Made by a program: the position numbers and the translations under genes
Notes under the pieces: generated by a model
The model's database searches: none
Seen by the model: only the letters and a program-made list of their open reading frames with translations
What the model was told of the DNA's origin: nothing
Shown here: in pieces, positions 21,409-31,075 of the stretch
Layout: every line of letters begins with the position of its first letter
Position numbering within the stretch: position 1 is the first letter of the stretch
Origin: Pseudomonas sp. Irchel 3H7
GTDB lineage: Bacteria > Pseudomonadota > Gammaproteobacteria > Pseudomonadales > Pseudomonadaceae
Reading direction: 5' to 3'
Length of the DNA: 64,000 nucleotides
Assembly (NCBI RefSeq): GCF_900187605.1
Contig: NZ_FYEA01000005.1
Span: forward strand, 186,001 to 250,000

Positions 21409-23292
21409 ATGTCCTTTGCTTCCCTCGGTCTCTCCGAGGCTTTAGTCCGCGCCATCGAAGATGCGGGCTATACCGAGCCTACTCCGGTGCAACAGCGGGC
21501 CATTCCCGCCGTGTTGCAAGGTCGCGACCTGATGGTTGCGGCACAGACAGGTACCGGTAAAACCGGCGGTTTCGCCCTTCCGATCCTGGAGCGGTTGTTC
21601 CCCAATGGTCACCCGGACAAATCCCAGCGTCATGGCCCGCGCCAACCGCGCGTACTGGTCCTGACCCCGACCCGCGAACTCGCGGCCCAGGTTCACGAGA
21701 GCTTCAAGATCTACGCCCGTGACCTGAAATTCGTCAGCGCCTGCATCTTCGGCGGCGTTGGCATGAACCCACAGGTTCAGGCCATGTCCCGTGGTGTTGA
21801 CGTGCTCGTTGCGTGCCCGGGTCGTTTGCTCGATCTCTGCGGCCAGGGCAGCGTTGACCTGTCCCACGTGGAAATCCTCGTCCTCGACGAAGCCGACCGC
21901 ATGCTCGACATGGGTTTCGTGCACGACGTGAAAAAAGTTCTCGCGCGTCTGCCGTCCAAGCGTCAGAACCTGCTGTTCTCGGCAACCTTCTCCAAAGACA
22001 TCACCGACCTCGCCGGCAAGCTGCTGCACAACCCGGAACGCATCGAAGTGACGCCGCCGAACACCACGGTCGAGCGCATCGAACAACGCGTGTTCCGTCT
22101 GCCGGCCAGCCACAAGCGTGCGCTGCTGGCGCACCTGATCACCGCCGGCGCGTGGGAACAGGTGCTGGTGTTCACCCGCACCAAGCACGGCGCCAACCGT
22201 CTGGCCGAGTACCTGGACAAGCACGGCCTGCCGGCTGTGGCGATCCACGGTAACAAGAGCCAGAACGCACGGACCAAAGCGCTGGCCGACTTCAAGGCCA
22301 ACCAGGTGCGTATCCTGGTGGCTACCGACATCGCCGCGCGCGGTCTGGACATCGATCAGTTGCCACACGTGGTCAACTTCGAACTGCCGAACGTCGATGA
22401 AGATTACGTTCACCGTATCGGCCGTACTGGCCGTGCCGGTCGTTCGGGCGAGGCGATTTCGCTGGTCGCGCCGGACGAAGAAAAACTGCTGAAAAGCATC
22501 GAACGCATGACCAAACAGAAAATCGCCGACGGCGACCTGATGGGCTTCGATTCGAGCACCATTGAAGCCGAGAAGCCGGAAGTGCGTGAACGTCCGGACG
22601 TGCGTAACCCGCGCAATCCACGTGGCCCACGCGGCGACGGGCCGAATGGCGGCGGCGGTGGTGGCGGTCGTAAGGACAAAGGCAAAGACAAGGGCAAGGA
22701 AAAACCGGCCGGTGAACGTGGCGAGCGCCCTGCCCGTCAGCAGAAACCGCGCGAAGGTACTCCGAGCCGCGAACAGCGTCCGAGCCAACCGCCACGTGCG
22801 GCAGCTGATCGCGCACCGGACGAATTCCTCGACGACGATATCGATAACTTCGGTAACCGCGTTGACTACGTGCCGAAACCGGCTCCTGCTGGCGGCCGTG
22901 GTCGTCGTCCAGGCGCACCGGCTCAAGGTGCTGGCGCAGGTTCGGGCGCACCTCGCGGCGGTCAGTCGCAGGGTCGCCAGAACGGCCCGCGCAACAGCAA
23001 CGGTTCGAGCACCGGCACCCCACCGGCCAAACGCAGCGGCCCGCGCAATGGTGCACCGCGTGACGGTCAGTCGGGTCGTCGCGACGATTCCGCTTCGTCC
23101 TCGCGCAACCGCCGTCCAGCCCGTGACGATCAGCCACGCAGCGAGCCAGCCGTGCAGAACCCGCGCAGCACCGGCCCGAAGATCATGCACAAGGAATCGA
23201 AAGCCGATCGCTTCCCGACGCCTGAGCAGCTTGATCAACTGCCAAGCCGCCCGCGTGGCGAAAAACCAGCCTTGCTGACCCGCAATCGCTGA
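21409..23292 (+). CDS. rhlE: DEAD-box ATP-dependent RNA helicase RhlE
   Basis: A 627-residue helicase. Motifs are Q ([11 protein letters not shown]), I (AQTGTGKT, K51), II (LDEADRML), III (FSATF) and VI ([10 protein letters not shown]) within residues 1-380. From about 390 the protein becomes a long disordered Arg/Gly/Pro/Lys-rich tail, as expected for RhlE-type RNA-binding extensions in Pseudomonas. It remodels RNA, and the family is often tied to ribosome assembly and cold growth. The ATG at 21409 is chosen because [16 protein letters not shown] is the canonical start; the in-frame upstream extension is GC-rich leader. An intrinsic terminator follows. Confidence 0.95.
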   Translation: MSFASLGLSEALVRAIEDAGYTEPTPVQQRAIPAVLQGRDLMVAAQTGTGKTGGFALPILERLFPNGHPDKSQRHGPRQPRVLVLTPTRELAAQVHESFKIYARDLKFVSACIFGGVGMNPQVQAMSRGVDVLVACPGRLLDLCGQGSVDLSHVEILVLDEADRMLDMGFVHDVKKVLARLPSKRQNLLFSATFSKDITDLAGKLLHNPERIEVTPPNTTVERIEQRVFRLPASHKRALLAHLITAGAWEQVLVFTRTKHGANRLAEYLDKHGLPAVAIHGNKSQNARTKALADFKANQVRILVATDIAARGLDIDQLPHVVNFELPNVDEDYVHRIGRTGRAGRSGEAISLVAPDEEKLLKSIERMTKQKIADGDLMGFDSSTIEAEKPEVRERPDVRNPRNPRGPRGDGPNGGGGGGGRKDKGKDKGKEKPAGERGERPARQQKPREGTPSREQRPSQPPRAAADRAPDEFLDDDIDNFGNRVDYVPKPAPAGGRGRRPGAPAQGAGAGSGAPRGGQSQGRQNGPRNSNGSSTGTPPAKRSGPRNGAPRDGQSGRRDDSASSSRNRRPARDDQPRSEPAVQNPRSTGPKIMHKESKADRFPTPEQLDQLPSRPRGEKPALLTRNR

Positions 23293-23307
23293 TTTGACGC
23301 TGCAATG

Positions 23308-23345
23308 AAAAATGCCCCGCCTCGAAAGAGCCGGGGCATTTTTTA
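23308..23345 (+). terminator. Intrinsic terminator of rhlE
   Basis: AAAAATGCCCCG and CGGGGCATTTTT form a 12-bp stem with flanking A/T runs, 15 bp past the rhlE stop. Confidence 0.93.
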
Positions 23346-23367
23346 TGGACGACCCAAACCCGCTTTC

Positions 23368-23397
23368 TGTAGGAGCAGCCTTCGGCAGCTCCTACAG
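23368..23397. repeat. Short REP palindrome
   Basis: TGTAGGAGC and GCTCCTACA flank AGCCTTCGGCA between two terminators at the rhlE/yceI convergence. Confidence 0.75.
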
Positions 23398-23421
23398 GGG
23401 ATCAGGGTTGTGGCAGGCAAT

Positions 23422-23459
23422 AAAAAACGCCCCCGGCCTTTCAACCGGGGGCGTTTTTA
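23422..23459 (-). terminator. Bidirectional intrinsic terminator of yceI
   Basis: AAAAACGCCCCCGG and CCGGGGGCGTTTTT form a perfect 14-bp stem, 16 bp past the yceI stop on the minus strand. T-runs on both sides allow it to work in both directions. Confidence 0.93.
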
Positions 23460-23475
23460 TGTGGCGAGGAGAAAG

Positions 23476-24051
23476 TTACTTAACTTTCACGCCTTCCAGC
23501 GAGATGTCCAGATCCGCAGTTTGCGAGGTAGGACCTGGGCCCTTGATCCCGAAATCGTTCAGGTTGAGGGTGGTCTTCGCGTTGAAACCAGCACGCTCGC
23601 CGCCCCATGGATCCTTGCCTTCGCCGTTGAACGTGGCCTTGAAGGTCACAGGCTTGGTCACGCCGTGCAGGGTCAGGTCGCCAGTCACGTCAGCAGTCTT
23701 TTCACCGGTCGACTTAACAGCGGTGGAGACGAACTTGGCGTCAGCAAACTTGCCCACGTCGAGGAAGTCTTTGCTGGCGATGTGCTTGTCACGTTCAGCG
23801 TGGTTCGACCAAAGGCTGGCGGCTTTCACATCGACGGAGATTTTGCTGGCTTCAGGCTTGGCCGAATCCCACGAGAACGTACCGTCGAAATCTTTGAAAG
23901 TACCGTGGATGAAGCTGTAACCCAGGTGGCTGATTTTCCAGTCAACGAAGGCGTGCTGACCTTCCTTGTCGATTTTGTAGTCCGCCGCCATGGCCTGGGC
24001 CGAGAGCAGTGCAGAACCGATTGCCAGAGCGGCCAGAGTCTTTTTCAACAT
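23476..24051 (-). CDS. YceI family periplasmic lipid-binding-like protein
   Basis: A 191-residue protein with a clean signal peptide ([22 protein letters not shown], residues 1-22). The mature sequence starts [24 protein letters not shown] and has the [11 protein letters not shown] and [13 protein letters not shown] strands of the YceI beta-barrel, which binds isoprenoid lipids in homologues. It follows the cytochrome b561 gene by 31 bp, a common pairing suggesting a role with membrane quinones. It ends at a strong terminator. Confidence 0.93.
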   Translation of the reverse strand: MLKKTLAALAIGSALLSAQAMAADYKIDKEGQHAFVDWKISHLGYSFIHGTFKDFDGTFSWDSAKPEASKISVDVKAASLWSNHAERDKHIASKDFLDVGKFADAKFVSTAVKSTGEKTADVTGDLTLHGVTKPVTFKATFNGEGKDPWGGERAGFNAKTTLNLNDFGIKGPGPTSQTADLDISLEGVKVK

Positions 24052-24082
24052 GCTTTCTTTTCCTTTGAGTCGAGGTTGAATT

Positions 24083-24634
24083 TCAGGCTTTGCGACCGAG
24101 CATTCGCGTCAGGGTCGCATCACGATCGATAAAGTGGTGCTTCAATGCTGCCAACGCATGGAGACCGGAAAAAATTACCAGTGCCCACGCCAGCCAGAGA
24201 TGAATCACCCCAGCGGTATCTGCCTGATCCGGTAGCCCGGAAACCAGTGCAGGAACTTCAAACAGGCCAAACACCGGAATCCCGACACCGTCTGCGGTGG
24301 AAATCAGGTAACCGGCAAGCATCACAGCGAACAGCGCCAGATACAGAAACCCGTGGCCGAACTTGGCGCCGATACGGGTCATGCGGCTGTAGCTCTGCAG
24401 CGTCGGCGGCGGTGGGCTGATAAAACGCCACAGCACCCGCAACACCATCACGGCCAGCAACACCAGGCCGATACTCTTGTGCAGATCCGGCGCCTCTTTG
24501 CGCCAGCTGCTGTAGTAATCCAGCCCGACCATCCACAGGCCCAGCGCAAACAGCCCGAAGACCACCAGCGCCACGCCCCAGTGCATGAAGATGCTGACCC
24601 AACCATAGCGCGAAGAAGAGTTACGTAGCTGCAT
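24083..24634 (-). CDS. Cytochrome b561 family protein
   Basis: A 183-residue inner-membrane di-haem b protein with four hydrophobic segments. Histidine ligands are plausible in [27 protein letters not shown] [17 protein letters not shown] and [24 protein letters not shown]. It would pass electrons between quinol and an unknown partner. The ATG at 24634 is chosen because [12 protein letters not shown] is the typical start; a start at 24664 is possible. First gene of a two-gene unit with yceI. Confidence 0.9.
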   Translation of the reverse strand: MQLRNSSSRYGWVSIFMHWGVALVVFGLFALGLWMVGLDYYSSWRKEAPDLHKSIGLVLLAVMVLRVLWRFISPPPPTLQSYSRMTRIGAKFGHGFLYLALFAVMLAGYLISTADGVGIPVFGLFEVPALVSGLPDQADTAGVIHLWLAWALVIFSGLHALAALKHHFIDRDATLTRMLGRKA

Positions 24635-24826
24635 TGCCCAAATCCTGTGAGAACTGCGAACCAAGACTAGCGAGTTATCTATCGAATTAAAGCGGAAAAT
24701 TTTGCTTTGAAATATCGAGAAATACGATCAAGAGTCTGGAAGTGGCTTGTTAAGGAAAGATTAACGGGGAAAGTGTGGCGGGATGTTAGGTGGCAGATCC
24801 TGATGATGCGCTGTCTGGACAGGCTT

Positions 24827-24919
24827 CATCGCGGGCAAGCCCGCTCCCACAGTGGTCGGTGGCGTTCATAAATTCTGCGTTCACCTCAGAAACCTGTGGG
24901 AGCTGGCTTGCCAGCGATG
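24827..24919. repeat. Paired REP, 'TTGCCAGCGAT' class
   Basis: CATCGCGGGCAAGCCCGCTCCCAC and the inverted GTGGGAGCTGGCTTGCCAGCGATG arms enclose about 45 bp. The two arms belong to related but distinct variants (GCGGGCAAGCCCGC versus CTGGCTTGCCAGC). Confidence 0.8.
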
Positions 24920-24931
24920 GGGCCCTCACAG

Positions 24932-24964
24932 GCAAAAAAAAAGCGCGGCATAAACGCCGCGCTT
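24932..24964 (-). terminator. Intrinsic terminator of the amine oxidase gene
   Basis: AAGCGCGGC and GCCGCGCTT form a 9-bp stem with a 6-nt loop; on the minus strand it is followed by an uninterrupted T-run. It starts 19 bp past the stop. Confidence 0.93.
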
Positions 24965-24982
24965 CTTCATTCACCGCAAGGC

Positions 24983-26752
24983 TTACTGCGCCTTGGTCTC
25001 GGTCGTTGCCGCAGGCTTGGCCGCTGGCTTCTTCGCCGGTTCAGCCTTCTTCGCCGCCGGTTTCGCCGCAGGCTTTTTCGCTTCGGTTTTAGCCGCCGGC
25101 TTCTTCGCCGCAGGCTTGGCTGCCGCTTTCTTCGCAGGCTCAGCCTTTACCGGAGCTGCAGGCTTCGGCGCTTCCACCGGAGCTGGCGCAGGTGCCGGGG
25201 TCGGCGCAGGTGCTGGAGCGACCGGAGCAGGTGCCGGCTCTGGCGCCTTCACTGGCTCAGGCTTCTTCTCGTCATCCGAACCGCCGAACAGATTAGTGAA
25301 GAAGTTGCCCTTCTTCGCCGCCACGGCACCCGCCGCGCCTGCCGCTGCTGCAGCCGGCAGCACTTTGGCTGGCTCGAACGATTTGCCCGCCGCCAGATCT
25401 TCAACCTGACTGGCCGCTCGCTGGCCAGTGCGCAGTGCGCCTTCCAGAGTTCCCGGGTACAAGGTGTCGGTGTGTTCGCCGGCGAAGGTCACGCGTTGCA
25501 GCGGACGTTCCCACAGGCGCCAGAACTTGCTGATCTGCCCCGGGCCGTAAGCCAGGTAGGCGCCGCCCATCGACGGGTCGGTGCTGTAGCGACGGATTTC
25601 ATAACCGGTGAACGAGCCACGGGCCTGTGGATAAAACGCGTGCAGACGGATCAGCACCTGATCGACCATCTGCTTGTCGCCGAACGCCTGCATCACGCGG
25701 GCATTGTCGCCGGACAGGTTGATCACCACGTTGGCGCCGCCCTTCAGGGCAGGTTCGATCCAGAGCATGCCGAGACCGGTGTTGCTGTAGATCTCGCCGG
25801 ACATGCGCGCCTTGCTTTCCCACACCGGCGTCTTGAACTTCAGCATGATCTGGTCGCGCCAGCCGTAGTTGGTGCCCTTGATCGCGGCCATGTGCTGGGC
25901 ATCCAGCGCCGGCGTCAAAGCAATCTTGTTCAGCGCACGCAATGGCACGGCCAGTACAACGTAATCAGCCTGATAACCAACACTGCCGACCTTGACGGTC
26001 ACGCCATCCTTGTCCTGATTGATCGCCGACACCGGCGAATTGGTCTTGATCGTCTTGATCTGTTTAACGAACGCCTGCGCCAGCACCTGGCTGCCGCCGA
26101 CCAGACGCGAAGCACGCAGGTCGCGGTCGGAGATGCCGCGATACACGCGGTTCTGCTGCGCGAAGTACAGCAGCGACAGACGCGAAGGTTCGTCGTAGTG
26201 GGTGCGGATGTCCTGGTTGATCAGCTGACGCGCTGTGGCCGGCAGGTTCTGCTTGTCGAGCCAGCTCGATACGGTGATCTGGTCCAGTGCGTGCAACGTA
26301 CTGGTCGCCGCCGGGTTCTGCGGATCGTCGATCGAACGCGCCAGATCGTCGAGGGTTTTCTGATAGCGCTTCAAGGCATCGGCGGTGGCCGGTTGCTTGG
26401 TCGCCAGATCGGCGGCAGAGAAATACTCGCCGTCGATCAGGTAGCCCGGGGTCCGCACGAACTCAGGTGCCGCCGTGGTGCCCAGCTTGAACGTCGACAC
26501 GTACTTGTTCAGCACCGGCTGGGTCTTGTCGTTGCCGATCCACTCGCTGGTGGCCATGCCCGAGCGTCCGCCCAGGCTCGGCTTGGCTTCCAGCAGGGTG
26601 ACCTGCCAGCCTTTGTTTTGCAGTTCATAAGCGGCAGTCAGACCCGAGAGGCCGCCGCCGATCACGATTGCAGTTTTATCCTTGGCCAGCGCTGTAACGC
26701 TGAACAGCCCCAACATCACCAGCGCACAGGCGCGCAGCCAACCGACAGACAT
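24983..26752 (-). CDS. Flavin monoamine oxidase family protein with Lys/Ala/Pro-rich tail
   Basis: A 589-residue secreted or membrane-tethered flavoprotein. A signal peptide (LRACALVMLGLFSVTALA) precedes the FAD dinucleotide-binding motif TAIVIGGGLSGLTAAYELQNKG and LLEAKPSLGGRSG. The C-terminal FAD motif is VTFAGEHTDTLYPGTLEGALRTGQRAA near 435-460. From about 475 to the end is low complexity: a Pro/Ala stretch, then repeated PAKKPAAKP-like units similar to histone-H1-like tails. The catalytic part resembles amine oxidases; the substrate is unknown. The tail may bind peptidoglycan, DNA or polyanions. Confidence 0.9.
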   Translation of the reverse strand: MSVGWLRACALVMLGLFSVTALAKDKTAIVIGGGLSGLTAAYELQNKGWQVTLLEAKPSLGGRSGMATSEWIGNDKTQPVLNKYVSTFKLGTTAAPEFVRTPGYLIDGEYFSAADLATKQPATADALKRYQKTLDDLARSIDDPQNPAATSTLHALDQITVSSWLDKQNLPATARQLINQDIRTHYDEPSRLSLLYFAQQNRVYRGISDRDLRASRLVGGSQVLAQAFVKQIKTIKTNSPVSAINQDKDGVTVKVGSVGYQADYVVLAVPLRALNKIALTPALDAQHMAAIKGTNYGWRDQIMLKFKTPVWESKARMSGEIYSNTGLGMLWIEPALKGGANVVINLSGDNARVMQAFGDKQMVDQVLIRLHAFYPQARGSFTGYEIRRYSTDPSMGGAYLAYGPGQISKFWRLWERPLQRVTFAGEHTDTLYPGTLEGALRTGQRAASQVEDLAAGKSFEPAKVLPAAAAAGAAGAVAAKKGNFFTNLFGGSDDEKKPEPVKAPEPAPAPVAPAPAPTPAPAPAPVEAPKPAAPVKAEPAKKAAAKPAAKKPAAKTEAKKPAAKPAAKKAEPAKKPAAKPAATTETKAQ

Positions 26753-26975
26753 TCAGCGAACTCCGGAAATACACGTAGGAAAAAGCAGTTTTGCGGGTCA
26801 GACGACCCAAAGAACCGCGAAGAATACGTTAGCCATCAAAACGCCGCCAGCGACGTCTATCGGCTCATACAAAGTAGCTCAATCGACACAATGGGTTGTC
26901 CCCGCGCGATGCATTGCATAGGCTTGCGCGATTGTTTGCCCGCGCCTGACGCGAGCCGCCTCGAGGAGACTGTAA

Positions 26976-28382
26976 ATGGGCCTGAATAACCAGTGGATGC
27001 AACGCGACCTCGCGGTGTTGTGGCATCCCTGCACCCAGATGAAAGACCACGAACAGCTGCCGCTGATCCCGATCAAGCGCGGCGAAGGCGTCTGGCTCGA
27101 AGACTTCGAAGGCAAGCGCTACCTCGACGCGGTCAGCTCGTGGTGGGTCAACGTGTTCGGCCACGCCAACCCGCGCATCAACCAGCGCATCAAGGATCAG
27201 GTCGATCAACTGGAGCACGTGATTCTGGCTGGCTTCAGCCATCAACCGGTGATCGAGCTGTCCGAACGTCTGGTGAAGATGACGCCGGAAGGGCTGAACC
27301 GGGTGTTCTACGCCGATAACGGTTCGTCCTGCATCGAAGTCGCGCTGAAAATGAGCTTTCACTACTGGCTCAATCGCGGTCAACCGAACAAGAAGCGCTT
27401 CGTCACCCTGACCAACAGCTACCACGGCGAAACCATGGCGGCGATGGCGGTCGGTGACGTGCCGCTGTTCACCGAGACCTACAAAGCGCTGCTGATGGAC
27501 ACCATCAAGGTGCCGAGCCCGGATTGCTACGGGCGCCCCGAGGGGATGAGTTGGGAAGAACATTCGCGCAACATGTTCGCGGCCATGGAACAGACCTTGG
27601 CCGAGAACCATGACAGCGTCGCGGCAGTGATCGTCGAGCCGCTGATTCAGGGCGCTGGCGGCATGCGCATGTATCACCCGGTGTACCTCAAGCTGCTGCG
27701 CGAATCCTGCGATCGCTACGGCGTGCATTTGATCCTCGACGAAATCGCCGTTGGTTTCGGTCGCACCGGAACCATGTTTGCCTGTGAACAGGCCGGCATC
27801 CGCCCGGACTTCCTCTGCCTGTCGAAAGCGCTGACCGGCGGCTATTTGCCGCTGGCCGCGTGCCTGACCACCGACGAGGTCTACAGCGCGTTCTACGATG
27901 ACTATCCAACCCTGCGCGCCTTCCTCCATTCGCACAGCTACACCGGCAACCCGCTGGCGTGCGCGGCGGCATTGGCAACGCTGGATATCTTCGAGCAGGA
28001 CAACGTCATCGAGAACAACAAGGCGCTGGCCCAGCGCATGGCCTCGGCGACGGCGCATCTGGTCGATCATCCGAACGTCTCCGAAGTGCGCCAGACCGGC
28101 ATGGTGCTGGCCATCGAGATGGTCAAGGATAAAGCCACCAAAGAGGCCTACCCTTGGCAGGAACGTCGCGGTCTGAAAGTGTTCCAGCATGCGCTGGAGC
28201 GTGGCGCGTTGCTGCGTCCGCTGGGTAGCGTGGTGTATTTCCTGCCGCCGTACGTGATCACCCCGGAGCAGATCGACTTCCTCGCAGAAGTGGCTAGCGA
28301 AGGCATCGACATTGCCACGCGTGACAGCGTCAGCGTGGCCGTGCCGAAAGACTTCCACCCCGGCTTCCGCGATCCGGGTTGA
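26976..28382 (+). CDS. bioA: Adenosylmethionine-8-amino-7-oxononanoate aminotransferase
   Basis: A 468-residue PLP enzyme of biotin synthesis that transfers the SAM amino group to KAPA to give DAPA. Seen are WHPCTQMKDHEQLPLIPI near the N-terminus (BioA-specific), SWWVNVFGHANPRIN, the YHGETMAAMAVGD block, LILDEIAVGFGRTG, and the PLP lysine K284 in LSKALTGGY. GAGGAG lies 8 nt upstream of the start. It stands alone; other bio genes are not in the window. It is another consumer of SAM in a SAM-rich neighbourhood. Confidence 0.96.
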   Translation: MGLNNQWMQRDLAVLWHPCTQMKDHEQLPLIPIKRGEGVWLEDFEGKRYLDAVSSWWVNVFGHANPRINQRIKDQVDQLEHVILAGFSHQPVIELSERLVKMTPEGLNRVFYADNGSSCIEVALKMSFHYWLNRGQPNKKRFVTLTNSYHGETMAAMAVGDVPLFTETYKALLMDTIKVPSPDCYGRPEGMSWEEHSRNMFAAMEQTLAENHDSVAAVIVEPLIQGAGGMRMYHPVYLKLLRESCDRYGVHLILDEIAVGFGRTGTMFACEQAGIRPDFLCLSKALTGGYLPLAACLTTDEVYSAFYDDYPTLRAFLHSHSYTGNPLACAAALATLDIFEQDNVIENNKALAQRMASATAHLVDHPNVSEVRQTGMVLAIEMVKDKATKEAYPWQERRGLKVFQHALERGALLRPLGSVVYFLPPYVITPEQIDFLAEVASEGIDIATRDSVSVAVPKDFHPGFRDPG

Positions 28383-28397
28383 TCCGGTTTACTCGCT

Positions 28398-28500
28398 CGT
28401 TCCCACGCTCCGCGTGGGAATGCAGCCCGGGACGCTCCGCGTCCCAAAGCGGACGCAGAGCGTCCATTGAGGCATTCCCACGCAGAGCGTGGGAACGATC
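28398..28500. repeat. Nested palindromic repeat, 'GTTCCCACGC' class, copy 1
   Basis: Outer arms CGTTCCCACGCTCCGCGTGG and CCACGCAGAGCGTGGGAACG enclose inner arms GGACGCTCCGCGTCC and GGACGCAGAGCGTCC. The copy at 57.4 kb matches this one in inverted orientation. It lies between bioA and rsmE. Confidence 0.9.
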
Positions 28501-28518
28501 TAATCTGAGAGACCCGAA

Positions 28519-29238
28519 ATGAGACTGTCCCGCTTCTTTATCGACGCCCCCCTGAGCACCGGCGAACACGAATTGCCGGAGGCCCAGGCGCACTACATCA
28601 GCCGCGTGCTGCGCATGGCCGAGGGCGATGCGGTGCAGCTGTTCGACGGTTCCGGCCATGAATTTCGCGGCGCCCTGCTGGAAGTCGGCAAGAAACGTGT
28701 AACCGTGCAGATCGACGAACAATTCGCCGGCCAGGTCGAATCGCCGCTGCACATCCACCTCGGCCAGGGACTGTCCCGTGGCGAGCGAATGGACTGGGCC
28801 ATTCAGAAAGCCACCGAACTGGGCGTGAATGAAATTACGCCGATCTTCAGCGACCGCTGCGAAGTCCGTCTCAAGGACGAACGCGCCGACAAACGCCTGC
28901 TGCACTGGCGTCAGGTGGCGATCAGCGCCTGTGAACAATGCGGGCGCTCGCGGGTGCCGGTGATTCATCCGCCGGTGTTGTTGGCAGACTGGATCAAGCA
29001 GACCGAAGCCGAGTTGAAACTGGTGTTGCATCCGGTGGCGGAGCCGTTGGTGAGTCATGCCAAACCGGCGACGCTGGCGTTCTTGATCGGGCCTGAAGGT
29101 GGGCTGACTGACGCCGAAGTCGAGCAAGCCAAAGGCAACGGCTTCCACGCCGCCCGCCTCGGCCCGCGGGTGTTGCGCACAGAGACGGCGCCAGTGGTTG
29201 CGCTGGCGGTGGCCCAACAGCTTTGGGGTGATTTCTAA
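28519..29238 (+). CDS. rsmE: 16S rRNA (uracil1498-N3)-methyltransferase
   Basis: A 239-residue SPOUT-fold methyltransferase modifying U1498 of 16S rRNA in the 30S subunit. Typical sequence: MRLSRFFIDAPL start, the PUA-like N-domain (HYISRVLRMAEGDAVQLFDGSG), then KATELGVNEITPIFSDRC and the SAM knot LAFLIGPEGGLTDAEV and LGPRVLRTETAPVVAL. It follows bioA across a nested repeat. Confidence 0.97.
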   Translation: MRLSRFFIDAPLSTGEHELPEAQAHYISRVLRMAEGDAVQLFDGSGHEFRGALLEVGKKRVTVQIDEQFAGQVESPLHIHLGQGLSRGERMDWAIQKATELGVNEITPIFSDRCEVRLKDERADKRLLHWRQVAISACEQCGRSRVPVIHPPVLLADWIKQTEAELKLVLHPVAEPLVSHAKPATLAFLIGPEGGLTDAEVEQAKGNGFHAARLGPRVLRTETAPVVALAVAQQLWGDF

Positions 29239-29243
29239 GGCCC

Positions 29244-29334
29244 CATCGCTGGCAAGCCAGCTCCCACAGGATCTTTGTTGGCCACAACATCCGTGAACAA
29301 CGCTAAACCCTGTGGGAGCTGGCTTGCCAGCGAT
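29244..29334. repeat. Paired REP, 'TTGCCAGCGAT' class
   Basis: CATCGCTGGCAAGCCAGCTCC and the inverted GGAGCTGGCTTGCCAGCGAT surround 40 bp between the convergent rsmE and hemolysin III genes. Confidence 0.9.
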
Positions 29335-29349
29335 TAGCCGCACCTCGGT

Positions 29350-29967
29350 CTATAGGACGTAAAACAAGATCGCCACAAAGTGCAGCAAGCTCCCCGCGAT
29401 CACAAACAAATGCCAGATCCCATGCGCATGCCGCAGCCGGTGATCCAAGGCAAAAAAGATAATCCCCACCGTGTACAAAACCCCGCCCGACGCCAGCCAG
29501 GCAAAACCTGTCGTACCCAGCGCCGCAATCAGCGGCTTGACCGCCACCAACACAATCCAGCCCATCACCGCGTAAATCACGATCGATAGAATCCGCGCCT
29601 CCGAACGCGGTTTGATCTCTTGCAGAATGCCGATCAGCGCCAGCCCCCAGACAATCCCGAACAGCGTCCAGCCCCACGGCCCGCGCAGGGTCACCAGGCA
29701 GAAAGGCGTGTAGCTACCGGCAATCAACAGATAGATCGAAAAGTGATCGACCTTCTTCATGATCGCTTTCTTGCGCCCGCGCACGCTGTGGTACACGGTC
29801 GAAGCGCTGTAAAGCACCAGCAAGGTAAACGCGTAAATCGCCACACTGACAATCTTCCACGGGCTGCCATCCAGGCAGGCGATCACCAACATCCAGACGC
29901 CGCCGACAAAAGCCGCCACCGCCCCGACCAGATGGGTCCAGGCGTTCAATCGTTCTCCGTGATACAT
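29350..29967 (-). CDS. Hemolysin III / PAQR (TrhA) family membrane protein
   Basis: A 205-residue seven-helix protein. The early NAWTHLVGAVAAF carries the conserved His near the N-terminus, YSASTVYHSVRG the second motif, and DHRLRHAHGIWHLFVIAGSLLHF the C-terminal His cluster; these are PAQR metal ligands. Members in E. coli influence membrane energetics; haemolysis is a historical name. Convergent with rsmE. Confidence 0.92.
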   Translation of the reverse strand: MYHGERLNAWTHLVGAVAAFVGGVWMLVIACLDGSPWKIVSVAIYAFTLLVLYSASTVYHSVRGRKKAIMKKVDHFSIYLLIAGSYTPFCLVTLRGPWGWTLFGIVWGLALIGILQEIKPRSEARILSIVIYAVMGWIVLVAVKPLIAALGTTGFAWLASGGVLYTVGIIFFALDHRLRHAHGIWHLFVIAGSLLHFVAILFYVL

Positions 29968-30031
29968 GTATTGCTCACCTCACATTCGTTACCGCAGCGC
30001 GCAAGGCTCGGGCCTTGAGCGTAAAAGCGCA

Positions 30032-30115
30032 ATCAAAAGATCGCAGCCTTCGGCAGCTCCTACCTTCGAACGCATTCCAATGCAGGAGCTGCCGAAGGCT
30101 GCGATCTTTTGATCT
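30032..30115. repeat. Paired REP upstream of mdcR
   Basis: ATCAAAAGATCGCAGCCTTC...CAGCTCCTAC and the inverted GGAGCTGCCGAAGGCTGCG...TTTTGAT. It ends only 40 bp before the mdcR start, so the mdcR promoter must lie within or very near it. Confidence 0.88.
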
Positions 30116-30154
30116 TCAAGGCACAATCGACGCATTCCAAAAAGAGTCCGCGCC

Positions 30155-31075
30155 ATGCTGATCGACGAAGAATTGACCCTGAAAAAACTCGAGGTGTTCC
30201 TCGCCTTCATGCGCACCGGCAACCTCGCCCGCGCTGCCGCCGAGTTGCAGACCAGCAACGTCAGCGTGCACCGCGCTATTCATTCGCTGGAAAGCGCCCT
30301 GCGCTGTCCGCTGTTCAAACACGAAGGTCGCAACCTGACACCGCTGGAAAGTGCTTACGTCCTCGAAGAACGCGCACAGAAGCTGATCAACGACGTCGTC
30401 GAAAGCGTGCGCCTGACCCGCGAAGCGGCCGGGTTCTCCGCCGAACGCTTCAAACTCGGTTCGCTGTATTCACTGACAGTGAAAACCGTACCGCAATTGA
30501 TCATGGGCCTGAAGATTCGTCGTAGCGAACTCAACATCGACCTGATCCTCGGTTCGAACATCGACCTGCTCTACAAGCTGAAAAACATGGAAGTTGACGC
30601 GATTCTGGTGTCGCTGGACGACAGCATCAACGACCCGGATTGCGAGCAGATTGCGTTGTTCTCCGATGATATTTTTCTCGCCACGCCGGCAGATTCAAAG
30701 TTCGCCCAGCGCAGTGAAGTGGATCTGGCTGAAGTGCGCGATGAAACCTTCATCACCCTGACTCAGGGTTTTGCGACCCATCAGGATGGTGTGCGGGTGT
30801 TCAAGCAGGCGGGGTTCGAACCGAAGGTGGCGATGCAGGTGAATGACATTTTCACGCTGTTGAGCATGGTCAGCTCGGGGGTGGGTTATGCGTTGCTGCC
30901 GGGGCGGATTGCGGCGGTGTATGAAAACCGGGTGAAGCTGATTCCGTTGCAGGAGAAGTACCGGTTGCAGCAGCACATTGGTGTGGTGTTTTTGAAGGCC
31001 AAGGAGAGGGATCCGAATTTGCTGGCGTTGTTGGCGGAGTGTCGGATGTATGCGAATCGGCAGGCTGGGGTTTAG
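30155..31075 (+). CDS. mdcR: LysR-family regulator of malonate utilisation
   Basis: A 306-residue LTTR. The winged helix is residues about 10-65 (LEVFLAFMRTGNLARAAAEL, HRAIHSLESALRCPLF); the rest is the effector domain. I call it MdcR because it sits at the end of the mdcABCDEGH-madLM cluster and points towards it; MdcR proteins activate mdc genes with malonate. It is convergent with the operon, so its presumed target, the mdcA promoter, is about 7.5 kb away. The stop codon overlaps the first base of a GATCAA tandem repeat. Confidence 0.85.
   Translation: MLIDEELTLKKLEVFLAFMRTGNLARAAAELQTSNVSVHRAIHSLESALRCPLFKHEGRNLTPLESAYVLEERAQKLINDVVESVRLTREAAGFSAERFKLGSLYSLTVKTVPQLIMGLKIRRSELNIDLILGSNIDLLYKLKNMEVDAILVSLDDSINDPDCEQIALFSDDIFLATPADSKFAQRSEVDLAEVRDETFITLTQGFATHQDGVRVFKQAGFEPKVAMQVNDIFTLLSMVSSGVGYALLPGRIAAVYENRVKLIPLQEKYRLQQHIGVVFLKAKERDPNLLALLAECRMYANRQAGV

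Noticed and set aside
23305..24132. 275-codon plus-strand ORF opposite yceI
   Set aside because: It starts within the rhlE terminator and is antisense to a gene with a clear signal peptide.
24896..26989. 697-codon plus-strand ORF opposite the amine oxidase gene
   Set aside because: Antisense shadow of a gene with FAD motifs, signal peptide and its own terminator; the translated product is Arg/Gln/His-rich noise.
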